A stretch of 64,000 bases of DNA from an uncultured Coriobacteriaceae bacterium (lineage in GTDB: Bacteria > Actinomycetota > Coriobacteriia > Coriobacteriales > Eggerthellaceae): assembly GCA_949294735.1 (NCBI GenBank), contig CASFII010000006.1, positions 434,001 to 498,000 of the forward strand, read 5' to 3'. Shown in pieces: positions 17,937 to 26,902 of the stretch (its first letter is position 1; each line of letters begins with the position of its first letter). The position numbers and the translations under genes are program-made. The notes beneath the pieces were generated by a model, which saw nothing but the letters and a program-made list of their open reading frames with translations, made no database searches and was not told the DNA's origin.

Positions 17937-19115
17937 ATGATTAACCAGCACATGTACGACTTAGGTGCCGAACCCAGTGCAATTCGCGAACTGTTTGCCT
18001 ATGGTTTAGCGCGCAAAGCAGAAATTGGCGAAGATAAAGTATTTGACTTCAGCATTGGCAACCCAAGCATTCCCGCACCTAGCAAGGTAAAAGAAACAGT
18101 GCTGCAGCTAATGGAAGAAGAGCCCTGCGCCCTACATGGCTATACTCCCGCACCGGGAGACATGCGTGCCCGCAAAGCGGTGGCAGACAGTATCGCTCGA
18201 CGCTTCAACATTGATGCCACTCCTGAGCAGGTTTATTTCACGGCAGGCGCTGCGGGCGGAATCGCCATTACACTGGCCGCCATTACCAATCCTGGTGACG
18301 AAGTGTTGGTCATTTCCCCTTATTTCCCTGAGTATCGCGTTTGGATTGAACAAATGGGATGCACCTGCGTAGAAGTGCCCGCCCATCAGCCCGATTTTCA
18401 GATTGACAACAATGCAGTAGCGGCCGCTATCAACGAACATACGAGCGCGCTTATTATCAATTCGCCCAACAACCCTGTAGGCGCTGTATACACACGCGAA
18501 AACCTGGAAGGGTTAGCTGAGGTTCTTCGTTCCAAAGAGGTTGAATTTGGCAGACCGTTGTATTTGATTAGCGATGAACCCTATCGTGAAATCACTTATG
18601 GCAAAGAAGTACCCTATGTTCCGTGCCTTTATGCACGCACTATTGTTTGTTATTCATATTCGAAATCACTTTCTTTACCAGGTGAGCGCATTGGCTACAT
18701 TTATGTGTCTGACTTAGCAGACGATGCCAAAAAGGTCATGACAACCATTGCTGGTGCTGGGCGTGCCTTAGGGGCAGTCTGCGCTCCTGTCCTTTGGCAA
18801 CGAGTTATTGCTGCCTGCGTAGATGAGCCTTCAGATGTTGCTTCCTATGCCGAAAACCGTGCTTTGCTTACGGAAGGCTTAAGTAAACTTGGCTATGAAT
18901 TTGTAGAACCCGACGGAGCTTTTTACCTGTGGGTTCGTGCCCTTGAGCCCGATGCGCAAGCTTTCTCTGAGCGTGCAAAAGCGCACGAGCTTTTGTTGGT
19001 ACCCTCAGATAGCTTTGGGGTAACGGGATGGGTGCGCGTAAGTTATTGTATCGCGAAAAAGACTATCGAAGATGCAATGCCCGCCTTCGAAGCACTCATG
19101 AAGGAATACAAATAA
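17937..19115 (+). CDS. Pyridoxal-phosphate aminotransferase, class I/II
   Basis: A 392-residue fold-type I aminotransferase. The PLP-binding Lys lies in YSYSKSLSLPGERIGY near residue 239, the Asn-Pro pair in INSPNNPVGAVY near residue 178, the Asp/Tyr pair in SDEPYREI and the substrate-carboxylate Arg in VRVSYC near the end. The family handles aspartate, alanine, aromatic or other amino acids; this sequence alone does not settle which. The start ATG has a strong AAGGAGAAGCA site. It is monocistronic; an inverted-repeat element follows. Confidence 0.9.
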   Translation: MINQHMYDLGAEPSAIRELFAYGLARKAEIGEDKVFDFSIGNPSIPAPSKVKETVLQLMEEEPCALHGYTPAPGDMRARKAVADSIARRFNIDATPEQVYFTAGAAGGIAITLAAITNPGDEVLVISPYFPEYRVWIEQMGCTCVEVPAHQPDFQIDNNAVAAAINEHTSALIINSPNNPVGAVYTRENLEGLAEVLRSKEVEFGRPLYLISDEPYREITYGKEVPYVPCLYARTIVCYSYSKSLSLPGERIGYIYVSDLADDAKKVMTTIAGAGRALGAVCAPVLWQRVIAACVDEPSDVASYAENRALLTEGLSKLGYEFVEPDGAFYLWVRALEPDAQAFSERAKAHELLLVPSDSFGVTGWVRVSYCIAKKTIEDAMPAFEALMKEYK

Positions 19116-19149
19116 CCCAGCTAACCCAGCGCAATCCTAACTCAAGGGT

Positions 19150-19520
19150 AACCCAAGGGGACGTGTCTTTTGGGTTTTAATGAGTCTTGTTCGATAAGTG
19201 TAGGCAGCTGGGTTTCCGGACACCCGCAAAGCTACCGTTCGCTTACGCTCACCTATGCGCTTTGCTGCTTCGCTTCGTATTTAAATGAATAAGTTTCTAG
19301 CTCAGAGTGTCCTTCAACCCAGCTACATACACTCATACGAATACCCTGAAGCCCGAAAACAAGTCTGAGCTTCAAACTTTTCTTTTCAAAAGTGAAGCGA
19401 AGCAGCGCGACGCATAGTGGAGCAGCGTTAGCTGCGAAACGCTAGGAGCGCGTCGAAGTTGGAGGGCTTCAGGGTGTTCGCTATATGTAAAGAAATCCAA
19501 AAGACACGTCCCCTTTGGTC
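19150..19520. repeat. Modular nested inverted-repeat element, copy B
   Basis: Outer arms are AACCCAAGGGGACGTGTCTT (19150-19169) and AAAAGACACGTCCCCTTTGG (19499-19518). Two modules lie between. Module 1 has arms AGTGTAGGCAGCTGGGTT (19197-19214) and a complement with two mismatches (19316-19333); its interior is the reverse complement of module 1 in copy D. Module 2 has arms CGAATACCCTGAAGCCC (19338-19354) and GGGCTTCAGGGTGTTCG (19464-19480). The element fills the gap between the convergent aminotransferase and glnQ-like genes. No gene is seen in these 448 bases. Confidence 0.85.
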
Positions 19521-19536
19521 TTTTGGGCTTGCATTA

Positions 19537-19561
19537 AAATCGCCGGTTGAGCCGGCGATTT
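19537..19561 (-). terminator. Terminator of the first amino acid ABC operon
   Basis: AAATCGCCGG pairs with CCGGCGATTT around a five-base loop, 2 bases after the ATPase stop. The minus strand continues TTTTAATG, so the T-tract is short. Confidence 0.65.
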
Positions 19562-19563
19562 CT

Positions 19564-20352
19564 TTACGATATGTGACCAAGAAAGTCTTTTGTGCGGTCT
19601 GATTTCGGATGATCAAACACTTCTGTTGGCGTGCCCTGTTCAACAATGACGCCGCCATCCATAAAGATAACGCGATCCGCTACATCGCGCGCAAATCCCA
19701 TTTCATGCGTAACAACAATCATGGTCATGCCACCTGCAGCAAGCTCTTTCATAACGCCTAGTACATCGCGAACCAATTCAGGGTCTAGTGCGCTAGTGGC
19801 TTCGTCAAAGAGCATTACATGCGGATCCATGGCCAAAGCTCGCGCAATGGCAACACGTTGCTGCTGACCACCAGAAAGCTGACTTGGCTTGTAGTCAACA
19901 CGTTCCGCCAAACCCACCTTCGTCAACTGTTCAATTGCAATGCGTTCGGCTTCTTCTTCAGAGCGACCAAGCACCTTACGCTGCGCCAACATGACGTTTT
20001 TCTTGGCGGTAAGATGCGGGAACAGATTAAAGCTTTGAAATACCATGCCCACCTTGGCACGAATCTTGTTGATATCCACACCCTTGGCGGTGATGTCAGT
20101 ATCCTCGAAAAATACCTGACCAGAAGTTGGCTCTTCCAGTAGGTTAATGCATCGGAGCATGGTGGACTTACCGGAACCAGAGGGTCCTAAGATAACCACT
20201 ACTTCCCCACGGTAAACATCTAAGTCAACGCCACGCAAAACATGTAGGTCGTCAAAGCTTTTATGTAAATTACGAATGCGAACAATTGGTTGTTCTTCAG
20301 CTGCCGAATTTAAGGAATCTTCGGAAGCCAATGCTGTGTTCATTTCAACCAT
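19564..20352 (-). CDS. Polar amino acid ABC transporter ATPase (GlnQ type)
   Basis: A 262-residue ABC ATPase of the polar amino acid family. Walker A is GPSGSGKST, the Q-loop lies in [15 protein letters not shown], the signature is [16 protein letters not shown], Walker B is [13 protein letters not shown] and the switch His is in VTHEMGFA. The N-terminal 23 residues before the fold are extra and variable. It powers import with the permease and binding protein encoded upstream. The ATG follows AGGAAAGG, and the gap to the permease gene is 15 bases. Confidence 0.94.
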   Translation of the reverse strand: MVEMNTALASEDSLNSAAEEQPIVRIRNLHKSFDDLHVLRGVDLDVYRGEVVVILGPSGSGKSTMLRCINLLEEPTSGQVFFEDTDITAKGVDINKIRAKVGMVFQSFNLFPHLTAKKNVMLAQRKVLGRSEEEAERIAIEQLTKVGLAERVDYKPSQLSGGQQQRVAIARALAMDPHVMLFDEATSALDPELVRDVLGVMKELAAGGMTMIVVTHEMGFARDVADRVIFMDGGVIVEQGTPTEVFDHPKSDRTKDFLGHIS

Positions 20353-20367
20353 AACTTCGTACCTTTC

Positions 20368-21792
20368 CTATAAACTCGGTTGTTGTTCTGGAGTTATACC
20401 CTTGTTACCCTGAGCAGGTTGATCCAAGCGTTCGGGAATAACCGTGGAATGAGATTTAGCGCCACGCGTATCCTTGCTCTTACGCTTCTTTTTGCCCGAA
20501 CCGCCATCGGTATCGTCTAAGTGCGTTTCAAGAATGCCAACTACCTTAGCCAACGGCAGCGTAATAATCAGGTAGAAGACGGCTGCAACAATGTAAGGAG
20601 TAATGGAGCCCGTTGCCGCAACGATGGTTTTTGCGTACATAACCACTTCCATAACACCTACTGCTGCCAACAGCGACGTGTCCTTGTAAAGCAAAATGAA
20701 TTCGCTTGTCATGGTAGGAATGACGCGGCGAACCGTCTGCGGAACAATAACAAACAGCATGGTCTGAGCACCGTTCATGCCCAAACTACGCGCTGCCTCA
20801 AACTGCCCCTTACTAATAGACTGAATACCTGCACGGAAGATTTCACACAGATAAGCTCCCGAGTTAAAGAACATAACCATGACGCCCAACGGGAACGACG
20901 GAATAACAATGCCTGCCAAAGGCAACCCAAAGAACGCAATGTAAATTTGCAGGAAGAGCGGCGTACCGCGAACTACATTAACGTAGGTTGAAGCAATGCC
21001 ACGCAGAATTGCGAACTTAGACATGCGCATCAACGCCAGAATAAAGCCCACAGGAATTGCCAGCGGAAATGCGCACGCAACAATTGCCAAGGCCTGCAAA
21101 AAGCCCCAGAACACTACAGGGAAGCTGGTGACCATAATGGTAGGATCTAAGAACAGTTTGCAGAATTTGTTTGAATTCCATGCCTGAACCCAATCCTGCT
21201 GCTTCAGGCTTTGAGAAATCTGCTCAAAGATGGTTACACCCACTACCTCAATAGCAGGAATATCACTAACCTCTGCCACGGTTCCGTCAGACAAACCAAT
21301 GTGTCCAACCAAGCTCATAGAACCACCGTTAGCTGGGAAAAATACGTCGTAGACCGTCACTCGATAGTATGCACCTGCAGTTGCCGGCTCACTCAATTCC
21401 GCCGTAATGGTTTGTCCGTCAACAGACCACGTTGCATCTAGGTCATTTCGGGTCATTAAATCTGCGCCCGTAAGCATAGTTAGCTTGGCATGGTCGGTCG
21501 TGCAGCTAGAGCCTTCAGGTAGTGTCAGAGAAAATGATGTAGGAGTTTCATTTTCTGCCAGCTGCACTTCCCAGGTAATACGGGTTTCCGTAGCACCCAT
21601 GATATCGTTGCCACTTTCAGCGTTCGGCTGCGCAGTACACTTTGCGGTTTCGAGCGCGAACGCCTGAGTTGGCGTAGCAAAAGCAAGAAAAGCTGCCAAC
21701 AGGCAAACAACTGCCGCAAGAAACAACTTGCTGGCAGTAGACGTTTTATCGTTGAGCTTTGCGCTGGGGATAAAATTCTGCATTCGATTCAT
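20368..21792 (-). CDS. Amino acid ABC permease with an extracytoplasmic N-terminal domain
   Basis: A 474-residue protein, about twice the usual size for a GlnP/HisM permease. Residues 22-46 look like a signal peptide or first helix (LFLAAVVCLLAAFLAFATPT). Residues 47-185 form a Cys-containing, beta-rich exported domain with SWSVD-like and LTLPEGSSCTTD segments of no family I recognise. The permease core starts near residue 217 and has the GTPLFLQ motif and an EAA loop at AGIQSISKGQFEAARSLGMN. A charged KKKRKSK tail ends it. The extra domain is not like a standard periplasmic binding protein. ATG at 21783 is an alternative start. Confidence 0.9.
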   Translation of the reverse strand: MNRMQNFIPSAKLNDKTSTASKLFLAAVVCLLAAFLAFATPTQAFALETAKCTAQPNAESGNDIMGATETRITWEVQLAENETPTSFSLTLPEGSSCTTDHAKLTMLTGADLMTRNDLDATWSVDGQTITAELSEPATAGAYYRVTVYDVFFPANGGSMSLVGHIGLSDGTVAEVSDIPAIEVVGVTIFEQISQSLKQQDWVQAWNSNKFCKLFLDPTIMVTSFPVVFWGFLQALAIVACAFPLAIPVGFILALMRMSKFAILRGIASTYVNVVRGTPLFLQIYIAFFGLPLAGIVIPSFPLGVMVMFFNSGAYLCEIFRAGIQSISKGQFEAARSLGMNGAQTMLFVIVPQTVRRVIPTMTSEFILLYKDTSLLAAVGVMEVVMYAKTIVAATGSITPYIVAAVFYLIITLPLAKVVGILETHLDDTDGGSGKKKRKSKDTRGAKSHSTVIPERLDQPAQGNKGITPEQQPSL

Positions 21793-21864
21793 CTTTCTTG
21801 GATCTTCAGTAGTGCCCGGCCTTACAAATTCTTAGGTCAAACCTCAAAGCCAAAAGAGCACTAA

Positions 21865-21910
21865 TGCCCCCTTGTTACGCAAGCCCTCCAACTTGCGCTC
21901 CAAGGGGGCA
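21865..21910 (-). promoter_or_regulatory. Intercistronic hairpin between binding protein and permease genes
   Basis: TGCCCCCTTG (21865-21874) pairs with CAAGGGGGCA (21901-21910), and inside it CGCAAG pairs with CTTGCG. No T run follows, so it probably protects the 3' end of the binding-protein mRNA or partly attenuates read-through. Its loop holds AAGCCCTCCAACTT, a 14-base match to the edge of module 2 of the large repeats. Confidence 0.7.
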
Positions 21911-21925
21911 GAGTCTGGGTAATTC

Positions 21926-22741
21926 TTAGCCGAGGAACTGAGCAGTCAGATCTTCGATGGTGCCGTCTTCAGTCAGAGTAGCGATAGCTTCATTGATAGC
22001 AGCCAACAGTTCTGGGTTATCCTTGGAAACTGCTACGGCATATTCTTCGCCCGTTGCAACTTGCTTAACAACTTCAGCGTCGGTGTAAGCTTCAGCCAGC
22101 ATCTGTTCTACAACAGCCTTGTCCATGCACACTGCGTCAGCTTGACCAGATTGCATTGCTGCGAAGCAGTCAGTTGCATTGCCATAAGCCTGAGCGGTTG
22201 CGTTAGAGTAGTTTTCCTGAGCGTATGCTTCACCAGTAGAACCACTCTGTACAGCGATTACCATACCTTCGGTGTTCAGCAGGTCGTCAACGTTATCAGC
22301 GGTGATTTCGCCACCCTTCATAACGGCAACGCTCTGGTCGGCGATGTAGTACGGATCGGAGAAGTCAACGGTTTCCTGACGATCAGGCGTAATGGTAAGA
22401 CCAGTGATACCAACGTCTACCTGACCACCAGCAGCTACTGCTGCAGGGATGCCGTCGAATTGCAGGGTCTTGAATTCAACTTCCAAGCCGAGTTCTTCAG
22501 CAATTGCCTTGGAAAGCTCAATGTCAAAACCAACATATTCGCCATCTACCAGGTTTTCAAAAGGCGGGAAGTCCGGAGAAACGCCAACCGTAAACTTACC
22601 CTCATTTACCAGCGTGTAGCTAGCTTCAGTTGCTTCGTCGCCGGCTCCTTCTTCAGCCGTGGTGGTTGAGCAACCAAACAGTGCGAGCGATGCGGTTAAA
22701 GCACCTGCAACTGCCAATACACCCCACTTCTTCATCTTCAT
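21926..22741 (-). CDS. Amino acid ABC transporter substrate-binding lipoprotein
   Basis: A 271-residue lipoprotein. Residues 1-24 are a signal peptide ending in the lipobox LFGC, then a short acidic linker and the SBP family 3 fold (GKFTVGVSPDFPPFENLVDG, VGFDIELSKAIAEELG, VDVGITGLTITPDRQETVDF). The aromatic and Arg residues in these blocks bind the amino acid alpha-carboxylate and amino groups. It should sit on the outer face of the membrane and deliver a polar amino acid to the permease encoded downstream. The start follows AAAGGAACGTACG. Confidence 0.94.
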   Translation of the reverse strand: MKMKKWGVLAVAGALTASLALFGCSTTTAEEGAGDEATEASYTLVNEGKFTVGVSPDFPPFENLVDGEYVGFDIELSKAIAEELGLEVEFKTLQFDGIPAAVAAGGQVDVGITGLTITPDRQETVDFSDPYYIADQSVAVMKGGEITADNVDDLLNTEGMVIAVQSGSTGEAYAQENYSNATAQAYGNATDCFAAMQSGQADAVCMDKAVVEQMLAEAYTDAEVVKQVATGEEYAVAVSKDNPELLAAINEAIATLTEDGTIEDLTAQFLG

Positions 22742-22814
22742 CGTACGTTCCTTTCTCCTTGCTTTTGCATATTATTAAAATTTCATTCAACTTTTTTGCA
22801 TTAAGCGCTTGTTC

Positions 22815-22856
22815 AATGCAAGGAGAACTATACCTTATTCCGAAAGGTATGCAAGT
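22815..22856 (-). promoter_or_regulatory. Promoter with embedded operator for the first amino acid ABC operon
   Basis: On the minus strand a TTGCAT -35 and a TATAGT -10 hexamer are separated by 16 bases. The spacer is nearly filled by an inverted repeat, ATACCTT-N7-AAGGTAT (22830-22850), overlapping the ends of both hexamers. A repressor bound there would block the polymerase. An AT-rich stretch (22860-22960) upstream could act as an UP element. Confidence 0.6.
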
Positions 22857-23162
22857 CAGAATTTCAAATTTTTCGCGATTTAGTGAATTATTTTTTGTAA
22901 TTTTCGATATTTATACAAAATCTTTGTATATAGATATGTTTTTATGCATTTAGTGGCGCATTTCTGGAACAGAATGTGTACGATTTGTGAAGAAGCCTGA
23001 ATGCTTCCACGTGCATTCGGGCTTCATTCAAGGTTTTATGTAGTCTTTAGTTTATTAACGTAAGGATGTAAGGCGGACAAAACCCATCCAAAACTTATGC
23101 TCGGGCTGTTGCTTCTTTACTACCGCCAGCATTGAAGCCACAGTCTAACCCGCGATTCAGAG
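22857..23162. other. Intergenic region with one hairpin
   Basis: The gap between the binding protein and the alarmone synthetase genes holds an AT-rich tract (22860-22960) and a stem GAAGCC-GAATGC / GCATTC-GGCTTC at 22992-23025 that could terminate the alarmone synthetase transcript, though no T run follows. I see no gene in it. Confidence 0.5.
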
Positions 23163-23915
23163 TTATGCTCGGGCTGCTTCTTCCTCTTCGCCGTCCACTT
23201 CCAATGCACGCGCCAAAATCTGCATGCGGGCTTCTACGTCTTCAATGATGCGGCTGCAGTCTTTCAACTCATCATAAGAGTCAATGCCCTCAACCACACT
23301 CACCGACTTGTACTTTAAATCGTGCTCCAAGCTTGCCCAAAAGTCCATCGCAATCGTGCGAATCTGCACTTCAACGGGAACGTATTCTTTTTTGTCCAAA
23401 AAGTACACCGGCACCTTCACCAATACGTGCAAGCTGCGATACCCATTGGGCTTAGGGTTGGCAATATAGTCTTTAATTTTGATGATTTCCAAATCATCCT
23501 GCTTCTTTAGAAGTTCGAGCAGATTATAGACATCGCTAATGTAGGAGCAAATGATGCGCAAGCCCGCAATATCCATAACATATTTTTCCATGTTTTCCAG
23601 CGTGGGCTCTTTGCCATAGCGTCCCAGCTTTTCAAAAATGCTTGCAGGAGCTTTCAGACGTGATTCCACATGATGAATAGGATTGCGATGCTTCTTCAAA
23701 CTTAGATCTTGGTCGATAATTTCGAAGCGTACTTCCATTTCGCGCATGGCGGCACGATATTTTTGCAGGATTGAACGAGTGCGCTGATCCATGGCGCGCA
23801 GCTTATCAATACTATCACCTGGTACTTCACTGTCTTCGTTTATATCAAGAAGTTCGTTTAAAGTCTCTTTGAGTTCTTCGTCGAATTGTTGTGTGAGAGG
23901 CTTTTCTTCTACCAT
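23163..23915 (-). CDS. Small alarmone synthetase, RelQ/YjbM type
   Basis: A 250-residue GTP pyrophosphokinase with only the RelA/SpoT synthetase domain. The conserved blocks are DIAGLRIICSYISDVYNL, IKDYIANPKPNGYRSLH with the G-loop Tyr and Arg, and PVEVQIRTIAMDFWASLEH. No hydrolase, TGS or ACT domain is present. It should make ppGpp or pppGpp from ATP and GDP/GTP under stress. The N-terminal 30 residues are acidic. The ATG has AAGGACAACA upstream. The gene stands alone. Confidence 0.93.
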   Translation of the reverse strand: MVEEKPLTQQFDEELKETLNELLDINEDSEVPGDSIDKLRAMDQRTRSILQKYRAAMREMEVRFEIIDQDLSLKKHRNPIHHVESRLKAPASIFEKLGRYGKEPTLENMEKYVMDIAGLRIICSYISDVYNLLELLKKQDDLEIIKIKDYIANPKPNGYRSLHVLVKVPVYFLDKKEYVPVEVQIRTIAMDFWASLEHDLKYKSVSVVEGIDSYDELKDCSRIIEDVEARMQILARALEVDGEEEEAARA

Positions 23916-24067
23916 TGTTGTCCTTAATCTATTAATTCAAAATCGGGTGGATCCACGCCACCTGGCTACCGCCTTATTATTTGCGCAGCGAACATTATAG
24001 AAAGACAAATTGGGCTACTCAGCAGCACCTTCCATGCTTTACTAATCTGTTACTTGCCTTCGAAACC

Positions 24068-25189
24068 TTATTCGAAAAGCTCTTTCGCGCGTTCCAACTG
24101 ATCAATGATGTTGATACTTTGCGGACACATGCTTTCGCAATTTCCGCATGCTATACAATCCGAAGCCTTACCAGGCGTTGCTTGCCACGAGTAAAGCTGC
24201 TTGGTAAAGGTCTGGTTTTCAGTGGTCATAAATAAATTCAGAAGCGAAAGAATGTTAGGAATTGCTACCTGTTGCGGACAATCTTTTACGCAATAGCGGC
24301 AATTCGTACAAGGTACCAGTGGTACCGCGCGCAAGGCTTCGAGCGCCGCGGCCAGCGCTTTTTCCTCCGCTGCGTTCAGAGGTGTAGCGTGCTTGAACTC
24401 TTCCATATTCTGCTGCATTTGCTCAAGCGAAGAAGCACCAGAGAGTACCGTAAGTACGCCTGGTAAATTACAGCAGAAGCGATATGCCCACGAAACAACA
24501 CTTGCCTCAGGATTTGCCGCACGAAGCACCTCTGCCCCACGTTCGGGCAATTCGGCTAAGCGACCACCTCGCGCTGGCTCCATTATGACAACAGGCTTAT
24601 TATGCTTGGCAGCCACCTCCATGCATTTGCGACTCTGCACCACTGGATCTTCCCAGTCCAAATAGTTCACTTGAAGCTGAACAAAATCCACCTCAGGGTG
24701 CTTCGTCAAAAGCTCGTCTAAGGCTTCAGGACCATCATGCATAGAAAAGCCCCAGAAGCGGATAAGACCCTCTTCTTTCTTTTGCTGAGCAAATTCCCAC
24801 ATGCCGTACTCGTCGAATTTCTGAGTACGTTCACCGCCTACGTTGTGCAGCAGATAGAAATCTACGTAGCTAGTTCCCAAACGTTCAAGTGAAGTTTGCA
24901 AGCAACTTTGCGCTGCTTCTTTGCTTTCCATGCTCCATGCGAGACATTTTGTTGCAATGGTAAAGCTGTCTCGCGGATAGCGATCAACCAATGCCTCTTT
25001 CAGGGCAACTTCAGACATGCCCTCATGGTATACATATGCGGTGTCAAAATACGTGCCACCACCAGCAATAAAGGCATCTACCATAGCTTTGAACTGTTCC
25101 CTGTCGATACTTTTTGGATCATTGGGATCAAGCAGCGGCAGGCGCATGCATCCAAAACCTAGCTTCCCAGTGTTCTCTAAACCAATCAT
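24068..25189 (-). CDS. Aldo/keto reductase with C-terminal ferredoxin domain
   Basis: A 373-residue oxidoreductase. The N-terminal TIM barrel has the AKR tetrad: Asp and Tyr in YFDTAYVYHEG, Lys in IATKCLA and His in YLLHNVGG. The C-terminal 90 residues carry two cluster motifs, CTNCRYCVKDCP and CIACGNCESMCP, for two [4Fe-4S] clusters. This YghZ-like/COG1453 layout is common in anaerobes and implies electron transfer from ferredoxin or to it, but the substrate is unknown. The start follows AAAGGGATATAC. It lies 19 bases after the TrmH-type gene and may share its transcript. Confidence 0.92.
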   Translation of the reverse strand: MIGLENTGKLGFGCMRLPLLDPNDPKSIDREQFKAMVDAFIAGGGTYFDTAYVYHEGMSEVALKEALVDRYPRDSFTIATKCLAWSMESKEAAQSCLQTSLERLGTSYVDFYLLHNVGGERTQKFDEYGMWEFAQQKKEEGLIRFWGFSMHDGPEALDELLTKHPEVDFVQLQVNYLDWEDPVVQSRKCMEVAAKHNKPVVIMEPARGGRLAELPERGAEVLRAANPEASVVSWAYRFCCNLPGVLTVLSGASSLEQMQQNMEEFKHATPLNAAEEKALAAALEALRAVPLVPCTNCRYCVKDCPQQVAIPNILSLLNLFMTTENQTFTKQLYSWQATPGKASDCIACGNCESMCPQSINIIDQLERAKELFE

Positions 25190-25208
25190 GTATATCCCTT
25201 TCGAATTC

Positions 25209-26048
25209 TTACCGTACGCGCAATTCCCAAAAAACTACCGCACTTGCTGCCGCCACATTAAGCGAATCAACCTCATGCTGCATGGGAATACGTACCGTGT
25301 AATCACATTGTGAAATGGTGTTTTCCGCCAGGCCATCCCCTTCTGTACCAAACACCAATGCAAGCTTTTCTTCTGCCGCCAACTCAGGCGAACCAAGCGG
25401 AATGGAATCATCTGTAAGCGCTAAGGCTGCTGTTTTAAACCCAAGTTTATGAAGCAGTGCCACTCCCTCATCTGCCCAATTATGGCATTCTTCACTAGTG
25501 CCAATACGCGTCCATGGCACCTGAAACACCGTACCCATAGAAACACGCACTGATTGCCGGTAGAGCGGATCATAGCAGGCTGGCGTCACCAGCACCGCAT
25601 CCACACCCAACGCCGCTGCAGAACGAAAAATGGCACCAACATTCGTGTGATTGGTTATATCCTCAAGTACCGCAACCCGACGCGCATCTTTGAGTAAGTC
25701 TTCCACCTTTGGTAAAGCAGGTCGCTTGAACGCGCCCAAAGCACCGCGCGTAACTTCAAAACCGGTTAGGTGTTGAAGTTCTTCGTGAGGTGCTACAAAC
25801 ACAGGGAAATCTGGGTTTTGTTCGGTGGCAGACTTAATACACTCGCTCATTGGTTCTAGCCACTTTTCTTCCATAAGAAACGAAAGCGGCTGCATGCCTG
25901 CTGCCAATGCGCGCTCAATAACCTTGCCAGACTCAGCAACGAAAATACCTTTTTCGGGTTCAAGCTTATTTCGAAGTTGAACTTCGGTAAGACGCGCGTA
26001 AGCGTCCAAACGAGGATCTTCAATAGTGTCTACCTTGATGACTGGCAT
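25209..26048 (-). CDS. TrmH/SpoU-family RNA 2'-O-methyltransferase
   Basis: A 279-residue RNA ribose methyltransferase with the SPOUT trefoil-knot motifs: NHTNVGAIFRSAAALGVDAV (motif 1), LALVFGTEGDGLAE (motif 2) and RIPMQHEVDSLNVAAASAVV (motif 3). The N-terminal 100 residues form an RNA-binding-type extension, seen in rRNA and tRNA methylases of this family. Exact target nucleotide cannot be told. The start follows AAGGGCAAAC. It lies between an isochorismatase-like gene and the aldo/keto reductase in one direction. Confidence 0.92.
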   Translation of the reverse strand: MPVIKVDTIEDPRLDAYARLTEVQLRNKLEPEKGIFVAESGKVIERALAAGMQPLSFLMEEKWLEPMSECIKSATEQNPDFPVFVAPHEELQHLTGFEVTRGALGAFKRPALPKVEDLLKDARRVAVLEDITNHTNVGAIFRSAAALGVDAVLVTPACYDPLYRQSVRVSMGTVFQVPWTRIGTSEECHNWADEGVALLHKLGFKTAALALTDDSIPLGSPELAAEEKLALVFGTEGDGLAENTISQCDYTVRIPMQHEVDSLNVAAASAVVFWELRVR

Positions 26049-26085
26049 GTTTGCCCTTAAGCCTCTTTCTCAGAACGTGCAGTAT

Positions 26086-26745
26086 CTACGAAGCATTGTG
26101 CGCCGCAGTATACGCCTCAACACTTGCTGAAAAGTCACCCACTACATCTTCCACCTGCGACAGCCCACGAGTGCAGAATTCTTCAGCAGTCATAACGTGA
26201 GCTCCAATAAAGGCCATATCTTCTATGTTTGCTGCCTGCACCTCAGGAGTTCTTGAAGAGGTGGCGTCTTCCACAACTACCACGTTGTAGTTTAACGAAA
26301 GCGCATCATAACACGTTGAGCGAATGCAATTTGGCGTAGTTGTACCAATGAGAACCACCGTGGTAATACAAGCGTCTTGAAGCATTTCATGAAGCGCTGT
26401 TCCAAAAAAAGCGCTAAAACGAGGCTTGTACACCACCTGTTCACCAGAAATAGGAGCTAAACTTTCCGGCGCATCCAGCAGATGAGGGTTATCTCCCGCT
26501 TCGCAGAGCGGACGACCCCCTTCTGCCCATATCTTATACCGAACAGGTTCTACGTTAGAACCGTCTTCAGCATAACGCCGGCGTACATGAAAAATTGCAA
26601 GCCCTTGCGAGCGAGCAGCCTTAAGCACCTGTGCACAGCTCGAAACGCTTGCCTGAGCTCCTGCGATACAGAGCGAAGAAGCATCGGATATAAACCCTTG
26701 CTGCATATCAATCATCAACAATGCTGCTTTACTCGGGTCTATCAT
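26086..26745 (-). CDS. Isochorismatase-family cysteine hydrolase
   Basis: A 219-residue hydrolase with the family catalytic triad: Asp in LLMIDMQQGF, Lys in VVYKPRFSAFFGT and the nucleophile Cys in IGTTTPNCIRST. Relatives act on nicotinamide, carbamoylsarcosine, isochorismate or other amides; the sequence does not settle which. The ATG at 26745 follows AAAGGAACGTT, so a 24-base longer reading is rejected. It is divergent from mazG. Confidence 0.88.
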   Translation of the reverse strand: MIDPSKAALLMIDMQQGFISDASSLCIAGAQASVSSCAQVLKAARSQGLAIFHVRRRYAEDGSNVEPVRYKIWAEGGRPLCEAGDNPHLLDAPESLAPISGEQVVYKPRFSAFFGTALHEMLQDACITTVVLIGTTTPNCIRSTCYDALSLNYNVVVVEDATSSRTPEVQAANIEDMAFIGAHVMTAEEFCTRGLSQVEDVVGDFSASVEAYTAAHNAS

Positions 26746-26902
26746 AACGTTCCTTTCTTGAGCTTTCATTCGAATGCCTATTGTACCAAGCCGCGCTATA
26801 CTAAACTCGCATTAGAGAAGACAACTTAGAAACGTCTTTAGAGTTCAAGTAGTTTGAGTATTGAATAGCTTGAATTCCTGAACGAATGGCGAAGGAGTAG
26901 CT

